This document shows, piece by piece, positions 24,007 to 32,770 of a stretch of DNA of 64,000 nt. Origin of the DNA: Manis javanica (taxonomy: Eukaryota > Chordata > Mammalia > Pholidota > Manidae); contig NC_133158.1 of assembly GCF_040802235.1 (NCBI RefSeq), forward strand, positions 43,652,001 to 43,716,000. The letters run 5' to 3'. The notes under the pieces are model-generated. The model did not search any database and had not been told where the DNA came from. It was given only the letters and a program-made list of their open reading frames with translations. Each line of letters begins with the position of its first letter. Position 1 is the stretch's first letter. Made by a program: the position numbers and the translations under genes.

Positions 24007-24440
24007 GTCCTCTTGGTGTCCTTCCCATCTCTCCCCACTTCCTGCCCATCTCTCACCATCTCCTGCTCATCTTTTATCACCTCCCCCTCATCTCTCACCA
24101 TGTCCTGCCCATTTTTCATCACCTCCTCATCTCTCACAACTTCCTGCCCATCTCTCACCACCTCCGGTCCATCTCTCACCACTTCTTCCTTATCTCTCAC
24201 CTCTTCCTGCCCATATCTTATCACCTCCTCCTCATTTCTCATCACCTCCTCCCTATCTCTCTTCATTTCCTCCCAATCTCTCACCATCTCCTCCCTATTT
24301 CTCACCACCTCCTCCTTATCTCATCACCTCCTCCTCATCTCTCATACCCTCCTGCCCATCTCTCACCACCTCCTGCCCACCTCTCATCACCTCCTCCTTA
24401 TCTCTCAATGCCTCCTCCTCTTCTCCTTCCTGTCAGAGGA
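24007..24440. repeat. 21-bp minisatellite (CT-rich)
   Basis: Roughly 19-20 imperfect copies of a 21-bp unit of the form ccatctctcaccacctcctgc. Because the unit is a multiple of three and lacks stops, it leaves long open frames in several frames and on both strands (for example 23,816-24,484 and 24,013-24,753). These encode heptapeptide repeats and are not credible genes. The strong strand asymmetry (pyrimidine on +) is notable. Confidence 0.9.
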
Positions 24441-24505
24441 GGCAGTCCTTACCAGTCCTGAGTGTTGTCTTGGATTCAGGTTAGGTTCTGCCCCTTGCCG
24501 GCTGG

Positions 24506-24511
24506 CTGCTC
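24506..24511. repeat. ERV target-site duplication (5')
   Basis: ctgctc directly precedes the LTR's TG and is repeated at 28,757-28,762 directly after the other LTR's CA. A 6-bp duplication is usual for betaretrovirus-like (class II) elements. Confidence 0.9.
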
Positions 24512-25016
24512 TGTTGGGGACGGCCTTTGTCTTCTCACAAGTTTGTAGGCAGAACGGGAAAGCACCTTCCCCGAGGTCTGAACGCAGCATGGGAAAGCAC
24601 CAGCTTGAGAACAACCGGTGCAGTCCTTGGAAGTTATCTGCTCACAAAAACATATCTTGTCCTCGAAGACGAGCCAAGACTCCTCACTCTGAAAATAGGG
24701 AGACCTTGAGGATGTGTGAAAACACCGCCCCTGCTTCTGGCCTGCCCCCCTGAAAAGGGAGAGATGAGTATAGCACTTGGCTGAGGTCCGAGAAAGGCAG
24801 TGTAAAAATAAAGGTACTGTGCCACATTGGGGCTGCAGCCATTGTCTGTCTGTCTGTGTTGTCTGTGTTTTTTGTTCTCTCATTTCACCCAAAGAAGATG
24901 AGTGGCACACTACATCAGGCGCCCAAATGTGGGGCGTCCTCTCAGAGTGAGTTGTACATGTATTCAGCTCCACGCCTCCCCTTCAGACTGTTCAACTTTG
25001 CAGGCAGGCACCGTCA
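24512..25016 (+). mobile_element. ERV 5' LTR
   Basis: 505 bp, starting TGTTGGGG and ending ...CCGTCA. It pairs with the 28,251-28,756 copy; by hand I count about 24 substitutions plus one 1-bp indel (about 5%). The promoter box, TATAAA in the 3' copy, has decayed to TGTAAA at 24,801. AATAAA follows at 24,807-24,812. A (TGTC)n run lies at about 24,844-24,860. A primer-site-like sequence is embedded at 24,917-24,934. Confidence 0.9.
24917..24934 (+). other. Embedded fossil primer-site-like sequence in U5
   Basis: aggcgcccaaatgtgggg here (aggcgcccaaacgtgggg at 28,657-28,674) sits just after 'actaca', which would be a normal LTR end. It resembles a tRNA-Lys1,2-type primer binding site. The working site is about 100 nt further on. 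This is inference from motif and position. Confidence 0.5.
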
Positions 25017-25018
25017 AG

Positions 25019-25036
25019 TGGCGCCCGAACAGGGAC
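25019..25036 (+). promoter_or_regulatory. ERV primer binding site (tRNA-Lys3 type)
   Basis: tggcgcccgaacagggac begins two bases after the LTR's terminal CA. It has the 18-nt form complementary to the 3' end of tRNA-Lys3, which primes minus-strand DNA synthesis. Confidence 0.9.
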
Positions 25037-25094
25037 CTGAAGTACGGAGGAGTACATGAGAGCCTCCGCGAGATAGCAGTGCGCGCACGAAACA

Positions 25095-25096
25095 GG
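25095..25096 (+). promoter_or_regulatory. Possible ERV major splice donor
   Basis: aacag|gtgagg in the leader, about 60 nt after the primer site, is a near-consensus donor in the usual place for env-type splicing. Confidence 0.5.
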
Positions 25097-25109
25097 TGAG
25101 GGGCGGTGA

Positions 25110-26650
25110 TTGTTTAACCTCTGAGAGTAACACGGGGACCGAAAACAGCCGAGTCCTATTTGCACAGATACTTAAGCATATGCTGCGGACACGCAGCGCA
25201 AAGCCCCCTGGACTGAAGCCGTCTAAACCTTAACCCAGTTATGTAAACTGCTTGCCCTTAGAGTGTATTCTTGAAAACTGAAGTACTTTTAATCAAATAA
25301 ACTAAGAAGAAGGAAGGCAATTAAATATTAGTAACTCAAATCTTTATGTCAGTTTGTCTGTGTATATGTTTTTATATGAAAAGTATTGCCAACTGTAGTC
25401 ATTATGTCTCAGTCTGTATGTTTGTGTGTCTAAGTGTGTAACTAAAAAATATTTTCTACCTCAGGATAGTATTGATAAAAATTAATTTAAAAACAAGCAC
25501 TTGTGAAAATTGGGCATTCTAAAATTTCCAGAAAATCTAATAAAAAATATTAAGCATTAATGCTAATTTAAGCTTAACTGATATGGACATGTCATTATAG
25601 TTATTAGCTGCCAAAGTGTACTCAAAGTCACTTAAGTTGATGTTACCTGTTAAATATTTCAAGAAAATGCTTACAGAAAAGCTTAACTTTGTCTAATGTT
25701 TGAAAAAGTTTTGTAAGTAATCTGGCATGGTTGCTAAAAATAAGTAAACAAGTACAGCAAATAAACTTTTTAATAATAATACTGTATTAATGTATAACAA
25801 TGTGTTTATCTGCAAACAGCCTGAGAATTTTTGTGGTAACCAAAATTCTTAAAGTTTGCTAAGCTATATAGACATATTTTGTACTTAATGAGAAATTGTG
25901 CTGCAAAGCACATTTCCAAAAATGATAAAATACTTTAATAAATGTATCAATCTGAAGAATGCTGGTGTAACAGTTTTCAGTGGCCTATTTTTCAGTGTTC
26001 ACTGAAGGTTAAGGTACCAAACAGTTTTAAGTTCTAAGGAAAACTACTTAATATAATAAGGAAAACATTTGTGTATGCTAAAGAATGTATGTTTTAATAA
26101 GAGAACGTATAAGGAATAAAAATGCATTGTGTTGAAAGTAAAAGAAGATAACTATTCAAAAGTACAGCTGTTTGTTCAAGGAAAGAAAACACTGAATGTA
26201 AGAAGAAAGTTGTGAGAAGTTTCTGAAAGATTGATATGGTCTTGCTGTGTGAAATTGAAAGCAAATGGATCTTGATATCAAGTACACAGCAGGACTAGAA
26301 TTTTTGCTTGTTAAAAGAACAAAAGTTTATTGCTCTACCTTTAATGTTGAAAGATTGTAGAAAGTTTTCTAGTTAGTTATTAAAGCAATTTCTTATGCTT
26401 AAAGTCTCAATGAGTTGTCTGAGTGTTTGGGAAGGTGACATCTTAATATTGGAAGGACTAGGCTAGGTGTTGTTAGCTGTGTAACCTTCTGCATTTGATT
26501 TTGGACCTTCTTATTATCATTCTAGTTAAATAATAAGTGTTATTTAATAACTGTAATTTTATTTAGGCAAGTGCCTTAAAAACTTTTGACAACTTCCCAA
26601 GACCAAATTTAAAAAAAGGTATTTTTACCTCTCAATTAACTCTGATATTT
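25110..26650 (+). other. AT-rich noncoding filler in gag-pol position
   Basis: About 1.5-1.7 kb of AT-rich DNA has no open frame of 60 codons on either strand and no recognisable Gag, protease, RT or RNase H motif. It lies between the leader and the env debris. It may be retroviral untranslated sequence, a captured host segment or extremely decayed gag-pol. I cannot decide which by eye. Confidence 0.6.
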
Positions 26651-26759
26651 TCCAGAGGGCCCCTAGACCATGTCAGAAGAATTTCTTCTCCTCATCAAGG
26701 AAAACATTTGACTAATTTGGCTTATTTACCTGATATATACTTACCTAAAAAGTGCTGTC

Positions 26760-27493
26760 AAAAAGAATAATGCTAAACTTTATTATTGAATGTTTCATGT
26801 TACATAAATATCACTCTTCCCCCTAAAGCGCTTATTCTTGATGCCCAATTAAATTTACCTGTTAGTACTACTATAATCACTGACTGTGTATGTATTAATT
26901 GTACTCATGTACCCTCTTACTGTAATTCTACAATCAATGTAAAATGGTCTTTTGGATATAGACTTCCAAATAGTTGGGTATTTTTTGTGTAATGACAAAA
27001 CATATCAAGCCCTTTCTTCACACTATCAAGGTGTTTGTAGTGTGAGATTCATTCTTCCTGCTCTAATAGACCACCTGGATATAAGCGCAAGAGACTTCTC
27101 CGAGCTCTGCCATCTGACTGTGCTGAAAACTTGAAACTTTGAAATCCTGCCGCTGTTGCAGTTGCAGCTGCGTTCCTCCTGCCCGTTCTTAGACTTGTCA
27201 TTGGAATGCAGAAAGAGATATCTAAGCTGGCCTGTGCATATAGTAAAACAACAAATTTGACTGCTTCTGTATTATCTGAACTCAACCAAGAACTGGGAGA
27301 AGTGCGAGCTGCAGTGCTTCAAAATCGTGCTACTATAGACTATCTGCTGTTAAAAGAACATGTAAGATGTGAACAATTTCTAAGAATGTGCTGTTTCAAT
27401 TTGTCTAATTTTTCTCAAACTACCCAAAATCAATTAGATGATATCCATCATATTGTCAATAAGTTTTTACAAATGCCTAAGCTATCTAATTAG
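26760..27493 (+). pseudogene. ERV env remnant (SU end and TM ectodomain)
   Basis: Env mediates receptor binding (SU) and fusion (TM). A Cys-rich, N-glycosylation-site-rich SU piece lies at 26,786-26,992, continuing in another frame at 26,952-27,134 (block 'YQGVCSVRFILP'). TM ectodomain sequence lies at 27,206-27,493. It shows a coiled-coil heptad region, LQNRATIDYLLL (the position of the so-called immunosuppressive segment) and a CEQFLRMCC motif, that is CX6CC. The furin-site and fusion-peptide region around 27,100-27,200 is frameshifted. At least two frame breaks and premature stops make it nonfunctional. CX6CC marks a gamma-type Env that links SU and TM covalently. Confidence 0.8.
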
Positions 27494-27654
27494 TTTTCTT
27501 AATTTCATTAGATATAACTAGTAATTGTAAGTCTGCCTTTATTATGTATCTGTATTCCTATTCTGTTAATGTGTGTATGCAATTTAACTAGTAGTTTGTT
27601 AAAACCTATATATATATATTCAAGTTATGTCTGTCTTTCGACATGTTCAATCTC

Positions 27655-27835
27655 AGCCATGTAATGCATATTTCACACAAAACTGGGATACCATATAATC
27701 CACAAGGCCAAGGCATTGTGGAACATGCCCATAGCACCCTTAAAGCTCAATTGGAAAAAACAAAAATGGGGAGTTATATCCTCAGTCACCCCAGAACCAT
27801 TTAAATCATATCTTATTTGCAGCCAAAACTGCATC
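27655..27835 (+). pseudogene. ERV integrase fragment, displaced
   Basis: The frame at 27,667-27,770 reads [20 protein letters not shown], which carries the conserved integrase core motif with the catalytic Glu of the DD(35)E triad. A frameshift at about 27,765-27,777 continues into [15 protein letters not shown]. Integrase normally precedes env, but here it lies downstream of the env ectodomain and upstream of the env anchor. Only about 55 residues survive. The two Asp residues of the triad are absent. Confidence 0.8.
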
Positions 27836-28055
27836 TGATATATTAAATCAGATAAAAGACATGTTCAAAGAACCCCTGAATAGTCTCTGGCACGCTGTCA
27901 CACCTCTCTTAACCCTAGGCATTTTATGTCTTTTATTACTGTTACTAAGGCCTTGTGTCCTTGGCAGTATGTGGAAACTCATCCAACAAGCCTTAAAAGA
28001 CCTGCATTATTTGAAATTGCAGACAGCCCCCCCACTTGTAAATCATAAGTTCTAA
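27835..28055 (+). pseudogene. ERV env membrane anchor and tail fragment
   Basis: The frame from about 27,777 runs through the integrase end into a stretch with a very hydrophobic segment (LLTLGILCLLLLLLRPCVLG) and a short cytoplasmic tail, stopping at 28,053-28,055. This fits the TM anchor of the same Env. The open frame is thus an accidental integrase-env fusion. Confidence 0.65.
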
Positions 28056-28074
28056 AGTCAAGTATAGTAGCCAA

Positions 28075-28200
28075 TGATGGGTAAGATATGGTTGAATTGT
28101 AAATACCAACCTAAGACAGGGAGTGGTAGACAGAAGACTATAGCCCCATGACGGGTAAGGATTTACTTCAACCATACAACCTAAGACAGGCACATGCCTT
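28075..28200 (+). repeat. Direct repeat upstream of polypurine tract
   Basis: Two related units, 'gatgggtaag...accaacctaagacaggg' (about 28,077-28,123) and 'gacgggtaagg...acaacctaagacaggc' (about 28,149-28,191), lie about 72 nt apart between env and the polypurine tract. Confidence 0.6.
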
Positions 28201-28233
28201 GACCCAGTCTGAGTTAGGCTTGTTGTTTTATTA

Positions 28234-28250
28234 AAGAAAAAAGGGGGAGA
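28234..28250 (+). promoter_or_regulatory. ERV polypurine tract
   Basis: aaagaaaaaagggggaga abuts the 3' LTR's TG. This is the expected plus-strand primer. Confidence 0.9.
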
Positions 28251-28756
28251 TGTTGGGGATGGCCTTTGTCTTCTCACATGTTTGTAGGCAGAATGGGAAA
28301 GCACCTTCTCCCAGGTCTGAACGCAGCATGGGAAAGCACAAGCTTGAGAACAGCTGGTGCAGTCCTTGGAAGTTATCTGCCCACAAAAACATATCTTGTC
28401 CTCGAAGACGAGCCAAGACTCCTCACTCTGGAAATAGGGAGACCTTGAGGATGTGTGAAAACACTGCCCCTACTTCTGGCCTGCCCCTCCTGAAAAGGGA
28501 GAGATGAGTATAGCACTTGGCTGAGGTCTGAGAAAGGCAGTATAAAAATAAAGGTACTGCGCCACATCGGGGCTGCAGCCATTGTCTGTCTGTCTGTGTT
28601 GTCTGTGTTTTTTGTTCTCTCATTTCACCCAAAGAAGATGAGCGGCACACTACATCAGGCGCCCAAACGTGGGGTGTCCTCTCAGAGTGAGTTGTACATA
28701 TATTCAGCTCCATGCCTCCCCTTCAGACTGTTCAACTTCGACGGCAGGCACCGTCA
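28251..28756 (+). mobile_element. ERV 3' LTR
   Basis: 506 bp, the partner of 24,512-25,016. It keeps TATAAA at 28,541-28,546, directly followed by AATAAA at 28,547-28,552. This means the polyadenylation signal lies in U3, as in elements with a very short R. The target duplication ctgctc follows. Confidence 0.9.
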
Positions 28757-28762
28757 CTGCTC
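28757..28762. repeat. ERV target-site duplication (3')
   Basis: ctgctc, identical to 24,506-24,511. Confidence 0.9.
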
Positions 28763-29015
28763 CAGAGCAAGTTTCTGGGCCTCTCTGAGCCCCGACTTCC
28801 TGTCGAGGTGTGGGCTGGCTGTAGGAGCATCTACCTCACAGACGAGCAGTGAATCTGGTGCACAGACACAGCACGTGGCATGGACTCTTTTCCAAAACAT
28901 AAATCTGATTGGGTCACTTCCTGCTTACTATACACGCAGGTGTCCTCTTGCTTTTAGGATAAAGTGCACCATTCCTTCCGTTCTCATTCCTTTTCCTGCC
29001 ACACCTGCTCTATCT
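28763..29015. other. Pre-integration flank with L2-like piece
   Basis: It continues the sequence interrupted by the ERV. Around 28,905-29,000 the pattern 'gggtcacttcctgctta...cttttaggataaagtgcacc...' resembles a LINE-2 3' segment in + orientation. Confidence 0.4.
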
Positions 29016-29048
<33 letters not shown>

Positions 29049-29058
29049 ACACACACAC
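29016..29058. repeat. (CA)n microsatellite
   Basis: About 21 CA units, with one interruption (cat) near 29,043. Confidence 0.95.
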
Positions 29059-29880
29059 GCCAGGTTGCTGAGTTAGATATGCCACCCCCAGATTGTAGAA
29101 TTAATCTCATCAAATTATTTTAACTATGATCTGAATCTCCTGCTAAGTTGTGAGATTGATAAGGACAGTGTCTTAGTCATCTTGTTCTTTTTCACATACA
29201 CTGAAGTGTATAAAGTGCATTAATGTTAAGTGCCCAGCTTGATGAGGTTTTCTATGTGTATATATCCTTGTAACTTCCCCAGGCATCCTTCCCATCCATA
29301 CTTACTCGCCTTTAAGTTCCAGAGCTACTATAGTGACTGGTAGGCAGCAGACATGCTCCAGATACATGTGGAAGGTCTCATTTGTTCCTCCATCTTCCAT
29401 AGGAGGAAGAAACGATGAGCCACTGCTCACACTCTTGACCATTTCTGCCCTTGGTGGTTGAGACCAGACGTGTAGCAGTGCCTGATTTCAGTTGAATCAA
29501 AACACAGCAGCCACAGTGAGGCTTTGTCAAGTGATAAATTCACTCAAAATGTTCCTAGAGGTCCAGTTATCAACAGTAATGATTGCAGGTAGTTGTTGTC
29601 TGGGTGATCCTTATCAAAACTAATTCCCATCTCTCATTTGATCATCTCAACAATCTTTTAAGATAAGATATGTGGGTCTGATTACTTCATTTCCCAAGAG
29701 AAGAGGGAAGAGGCCGATACTCCAGGGTCCAGTCTGGACTCCTTTGCTGTGCATATGCACCTTGAATGGGCCTCTGGTACACGTGGGGCAAGTTTCCAGA
29801 GTCCTCATCCAAGTCCACATTCATTTATCTCCAGAAACTCTTCCCCTGCCTCTTGCCTTTTGATTGCAGGCATCTTGGGT
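29059..29880. other. Intergenic sequence with no gene seen
   Basis: No recognised gene or young repeat. Confidence 0.45.
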
Positions 29881-29883
29881 CCT

Positions 29884-30330
29884 GTTATGGGTCAAATTGT
29901 GTATTCCTCAAGTGATATATTGAAATCCTAGCCCCCAGTGTTTCAGAATGTGACCTTATTTGGAAGTAGGGTCACTACAAATTGTAGATATAATTAGTTA
30001 AGATGAGGACATGCTGGATGAAGGTGAGTCCCTCACTGACTATGACTGCTGACCTTAGACAAAGAGGAGAAGACACACAGACACACACAGAGGGAGAAGG
30101 CCATGTGAAGACTGTAGGGACACACTGGCAAGCTAAGGGACATGGAGGCAGTCGGCCTCCAGCAGAAGCTGGAAGAGGCACAGAAGATTCTTCTCACACG
30201 TGTCAGGAGTGTAGTCTTGCTGATGCCTTGATTTTGGACTTTGGAACTCTGCAACTGTGCAACAGCACATTGCTGTGGTCTTATGTCATCTGGTTTATAG
30301 ACCTCATTTCAGCAGCCCAATTACACTAAC
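29884..30330 (+). mobile_element. MaLR-type solo LTR
   Basis: It begins tgttatgggtcaaattgtg and shows 'tttcagaatgtgaccttatttggaa', 'taattagttaagatgagg', a purine/CA-rich 'acacacagacacacacagag' and 'gccttgattttggact', and ends near 'cccaattacactaaca'. The layout matches the element at 6,788-7,235, so it is a second ERVL-MaLR LTR with no internal region. Confidence 0.8.
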
Positions 30331-31780
30331 ATAGGTCCCGTTTGGGCAACTACGTATCCCCTTGGTCAGAAAGGGGCGAGCCTTCCATTGCAGCCCCTTG
30401 AACCATTCCACCGAAATAAATGCCCTCCTCACTCCTCACCAGCCACATGCAGCCCCAAGCCCTCCTGGAGAGCATGGCTCCACCGCCACTGCTGCCGAGA
30501 GGCTCTGCTGGTCCTTCAGCAGACAACTGAGGACCGAGAGGCAAGGTCACGGAATGGTGCTGCTCCCCGAGGTGCTTGTTTCCTGTGCAGCATCACCAGG
30601 TGGGTACAAGGAAACCTCTCTGGCTGCCCCTGTTTGGCTGGGAAGGCTGCCTCAGAGCAGTAGGAAGACGGAGTTGGGGTGGGAGGGCAATTCCACAAGG
30701 AGTTGTTTCAGGTCAAATGTTGATCTTCAGGAGGCCATGCAATTAGGAATAAAAAACAATTATATTGTTGGGAGAGGCCATCGAGAGGACATGAGCACCA
30801 GCTGCCTGGCAAGCTGAACCCAGGCACTCAGAGGCTCCTTCCCTGCCCCCAGCCCCCCAGCCTTCCCTTCCTAGGAGCTTCTTCAAGGATGAACCCTTGA
30901 GATGCAACCTGGAGAGAGCAGGGCATGGCTGAGATCACCAGGACTGGGTGGTGTACACAGCTGAACCCTGTTCGGATTGCCACAGGAACTTTGAAGATTC
31001 TGGTGGGTGCTGCGTTCCCTTTGTCTTGCTGCCACCGGAGCAAGTGAGTTTCCTTGCTTATCCCACCTGCCGCCTACCAGTCCGGCCTGGCCTGCCTCTA
31101 TCTTACATCTCTCCTCACCCTGCACGTGCCAGCAGCCAGTTCCCAACATCATCCCAGGGAACTCCCAAGGAGGTTTTGAACCACTACACATTAACAACCG
31201 AGTGTTTCTGATAAGGTGGCTTTTTCTGATGTCTACTCCATCAGGGTAGAATGGTCCCTTTCCTTGCTTCCACTTGGCACATTGGTATCTTAACTGAACT
31301 TGAATCAGGCTCAGCTAGATGACCATTTCCTCCAAAGACTTCTCTGAGGGTGAGTATTAACTGCTTTTTCTTTCCTAAATTTCCACAGCACTTCACGTGT
31401 AAATATCTCAGAGTGGGTATCCTTGCTACCCGCATTATGGGTTTGCCTTCCATTGCTGGGATATTCACTGAGTATGTACATGTGCTAGGCACCGTGACAT
31501 ACTGGGCACAGCTTCTTGAACAGGAGAGATGCACTGTCTTATCTCATGTTACTCACAGTTGCATGTGCTACAAGTATGTGTCTGTAAGGAAGTATGTTCT
31601 AAACGATTTGTGAAAAGAAAGCTTGGGGCTCTGTTAGGCCCACTTCAGATCATTAACCAGTTCAGTCTGTGGCAGAGCATTAGATCAACAATTCCAGAGG
31701 CTGGCTTCCAGGGGGTGGGGCTGATGCATTTGCCCTGGGACCCCACGTCTCCCATCGGTCTGCAGGGAGGGAGAAGGGGG
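30331..31780. other. Intergenic sequence; L2-like tail near 31,455
   Basis: No gene recognised. About 31,465-31,560 ('ttcactgagtatgtacatgtgctaggcaccgtg') resembles an antisense L2 end. The longest open stretch (30,362-30,817) has no known domain. Confidence 0.4.
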
Positions 31781-31784
31781 TTAA

Positions 31785-32460
31785 ATGCCCTGTAGTTGCC
31801 ATTTTGAATTTTTGTTTATTTTTAAACTTAATTTTACTCCCACATTTATGGCTCCTGCCCCATCCTGCCTCCTGCCACCTGCTGGGGAGTTCTTGGCTGC
31901 CCACACCCTGCTGCCCTACTCCATGGTGCCCTGGCCCATGACCAGCCTCCACTTGTCCATCCTGCAATCGCTGCTGCTTCCCAGTATGGTGGCAACTGGA
32001 TCGTGTTGGAAGAGGAGGCCTGGGTTCTGTTGTCCTGTGTCCGCCTGGTGGGGGCCTGGACCTGTCTGCTGGGAGTATTGAGTTTAGGCATGCGCATCAC
32101 ATATCACGTGGTGTTTTTAGGGCGTGGCTGCAGTGGTGACTGTCCCTGCCCCAGGCTTCCTTGGGTATTCCAAACACTGGAGCCAGAGGAGCCTCTAGCC
32201 ACTTCTGATCTAGGTATGATCTTTCCAGCATGGAGGCTGCAGCCCCTTGGGGATTTGCCACCGCGCAAGGGTCCTCAGGAAAGGGAGTTTGACTTCTCCC
32301 CACCCTTGGGCTCGGGCACAGAGCACTGGTGGGAGATGTGGGCACGGGTGCCACCCAGAGTGAAATGCACTCACCTGGGACTATCCCCATGCCCAAGGGA
32401 GGGTGACCTGAAACTGCAAATAAAAAGGCTGAGAAAAAAAGGGAAACATTTTATATTTTT
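31785..32460 (+). other. Unrecognised GC-rich stretch with open frames
   Basis: Two overlapping + strand open stretches (31,785-32,081 and 32,003-32,470) end near an A-rich 'gcaaataaaaaggctgag'. I do not recognise either product. The composition and the aataaa plus oligo-A could fit a decayed retrocopy or nothing at all. Confidence 0.2.
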
Positions 32461-32589
32461 GTACCCTTAATGGCGCTTCTTTCCTCTTTGAAAAAAGGCC
32501 TCCCCATTTTCGTTTGGCACTGAACCCTGCAAATGATGTAGCCAGTCCTGCTCCCAAACCCAGAAATACCCAGAACCATCACCTATTAC

Positions 32590-32770
32590 AGTGACTACAT
32601 GTGTTAAGAATATGCCATTGGATCTTCACAACCGTATGAGTTGGAAACCTCATTCTGTAAATATGTGGGACATTGGAGCACAGATAACACTCACGGGCCC
32701 CGCATCAGATGAGTGGACAAGCTGTGCTCGGACCCTGGGTGTGTCTGACCCCAGCGCTTGAGCGCCTAAT
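32590..32770 (-). mobile_element. MIR SINE, antisense
   Basis: 'ggatcttcacaaccgtatgagttgg', 'ctgtaaatatgtgggacattggagcacag' and the following head region match the reverse complement of MIR, strongly diverged. Confidence 0.5.

Larger units (their letters stand above)
24512..28756 (+). mobile_element. Two-LTR endogenous retrovirus, defective
   Basis: This provirus of about 4.25 kb has two matching LTRs, a tRNA-Lys3-type primer site, a leader with a possible splice donor, env and integrase debris, and a polypurine tract. Gag, protease, RT and RNase H are not recognisable. LTR structure, 6-bp duplication and Lys primer point to a betaretrovirus-like class II element, whereas the Env remnant is of the CX6CC type. 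About 5% LTR divergence suggests integration some 5-12 million years ago under common mammalian neutral rates. It has no capacity to encode virus. Confidence 0.9.

Noticed and set aside
23816-24753. Long + strand frames of 222 and 246 codons
   Set aside because: They are produced by the 21-bp stop-free minisatellite, present in several frames and on the other strand, and run into the ERV LTR.
24917-24934. Taking the embedded Lys1,2-like motif as the current primer site and 24,914 as the LTR end
   Set aside because: The 3' LTR continues about 100 nt past this point in register with the 5' LTR, and the target duplication ctgctc lies only at the longer ends.
27861-28055. A small standalone membrane protein
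   Set aside because: The hydrophobic segment and position immediately upstream of the polypurine tract identify it as the env anchor remnant of the ERV.
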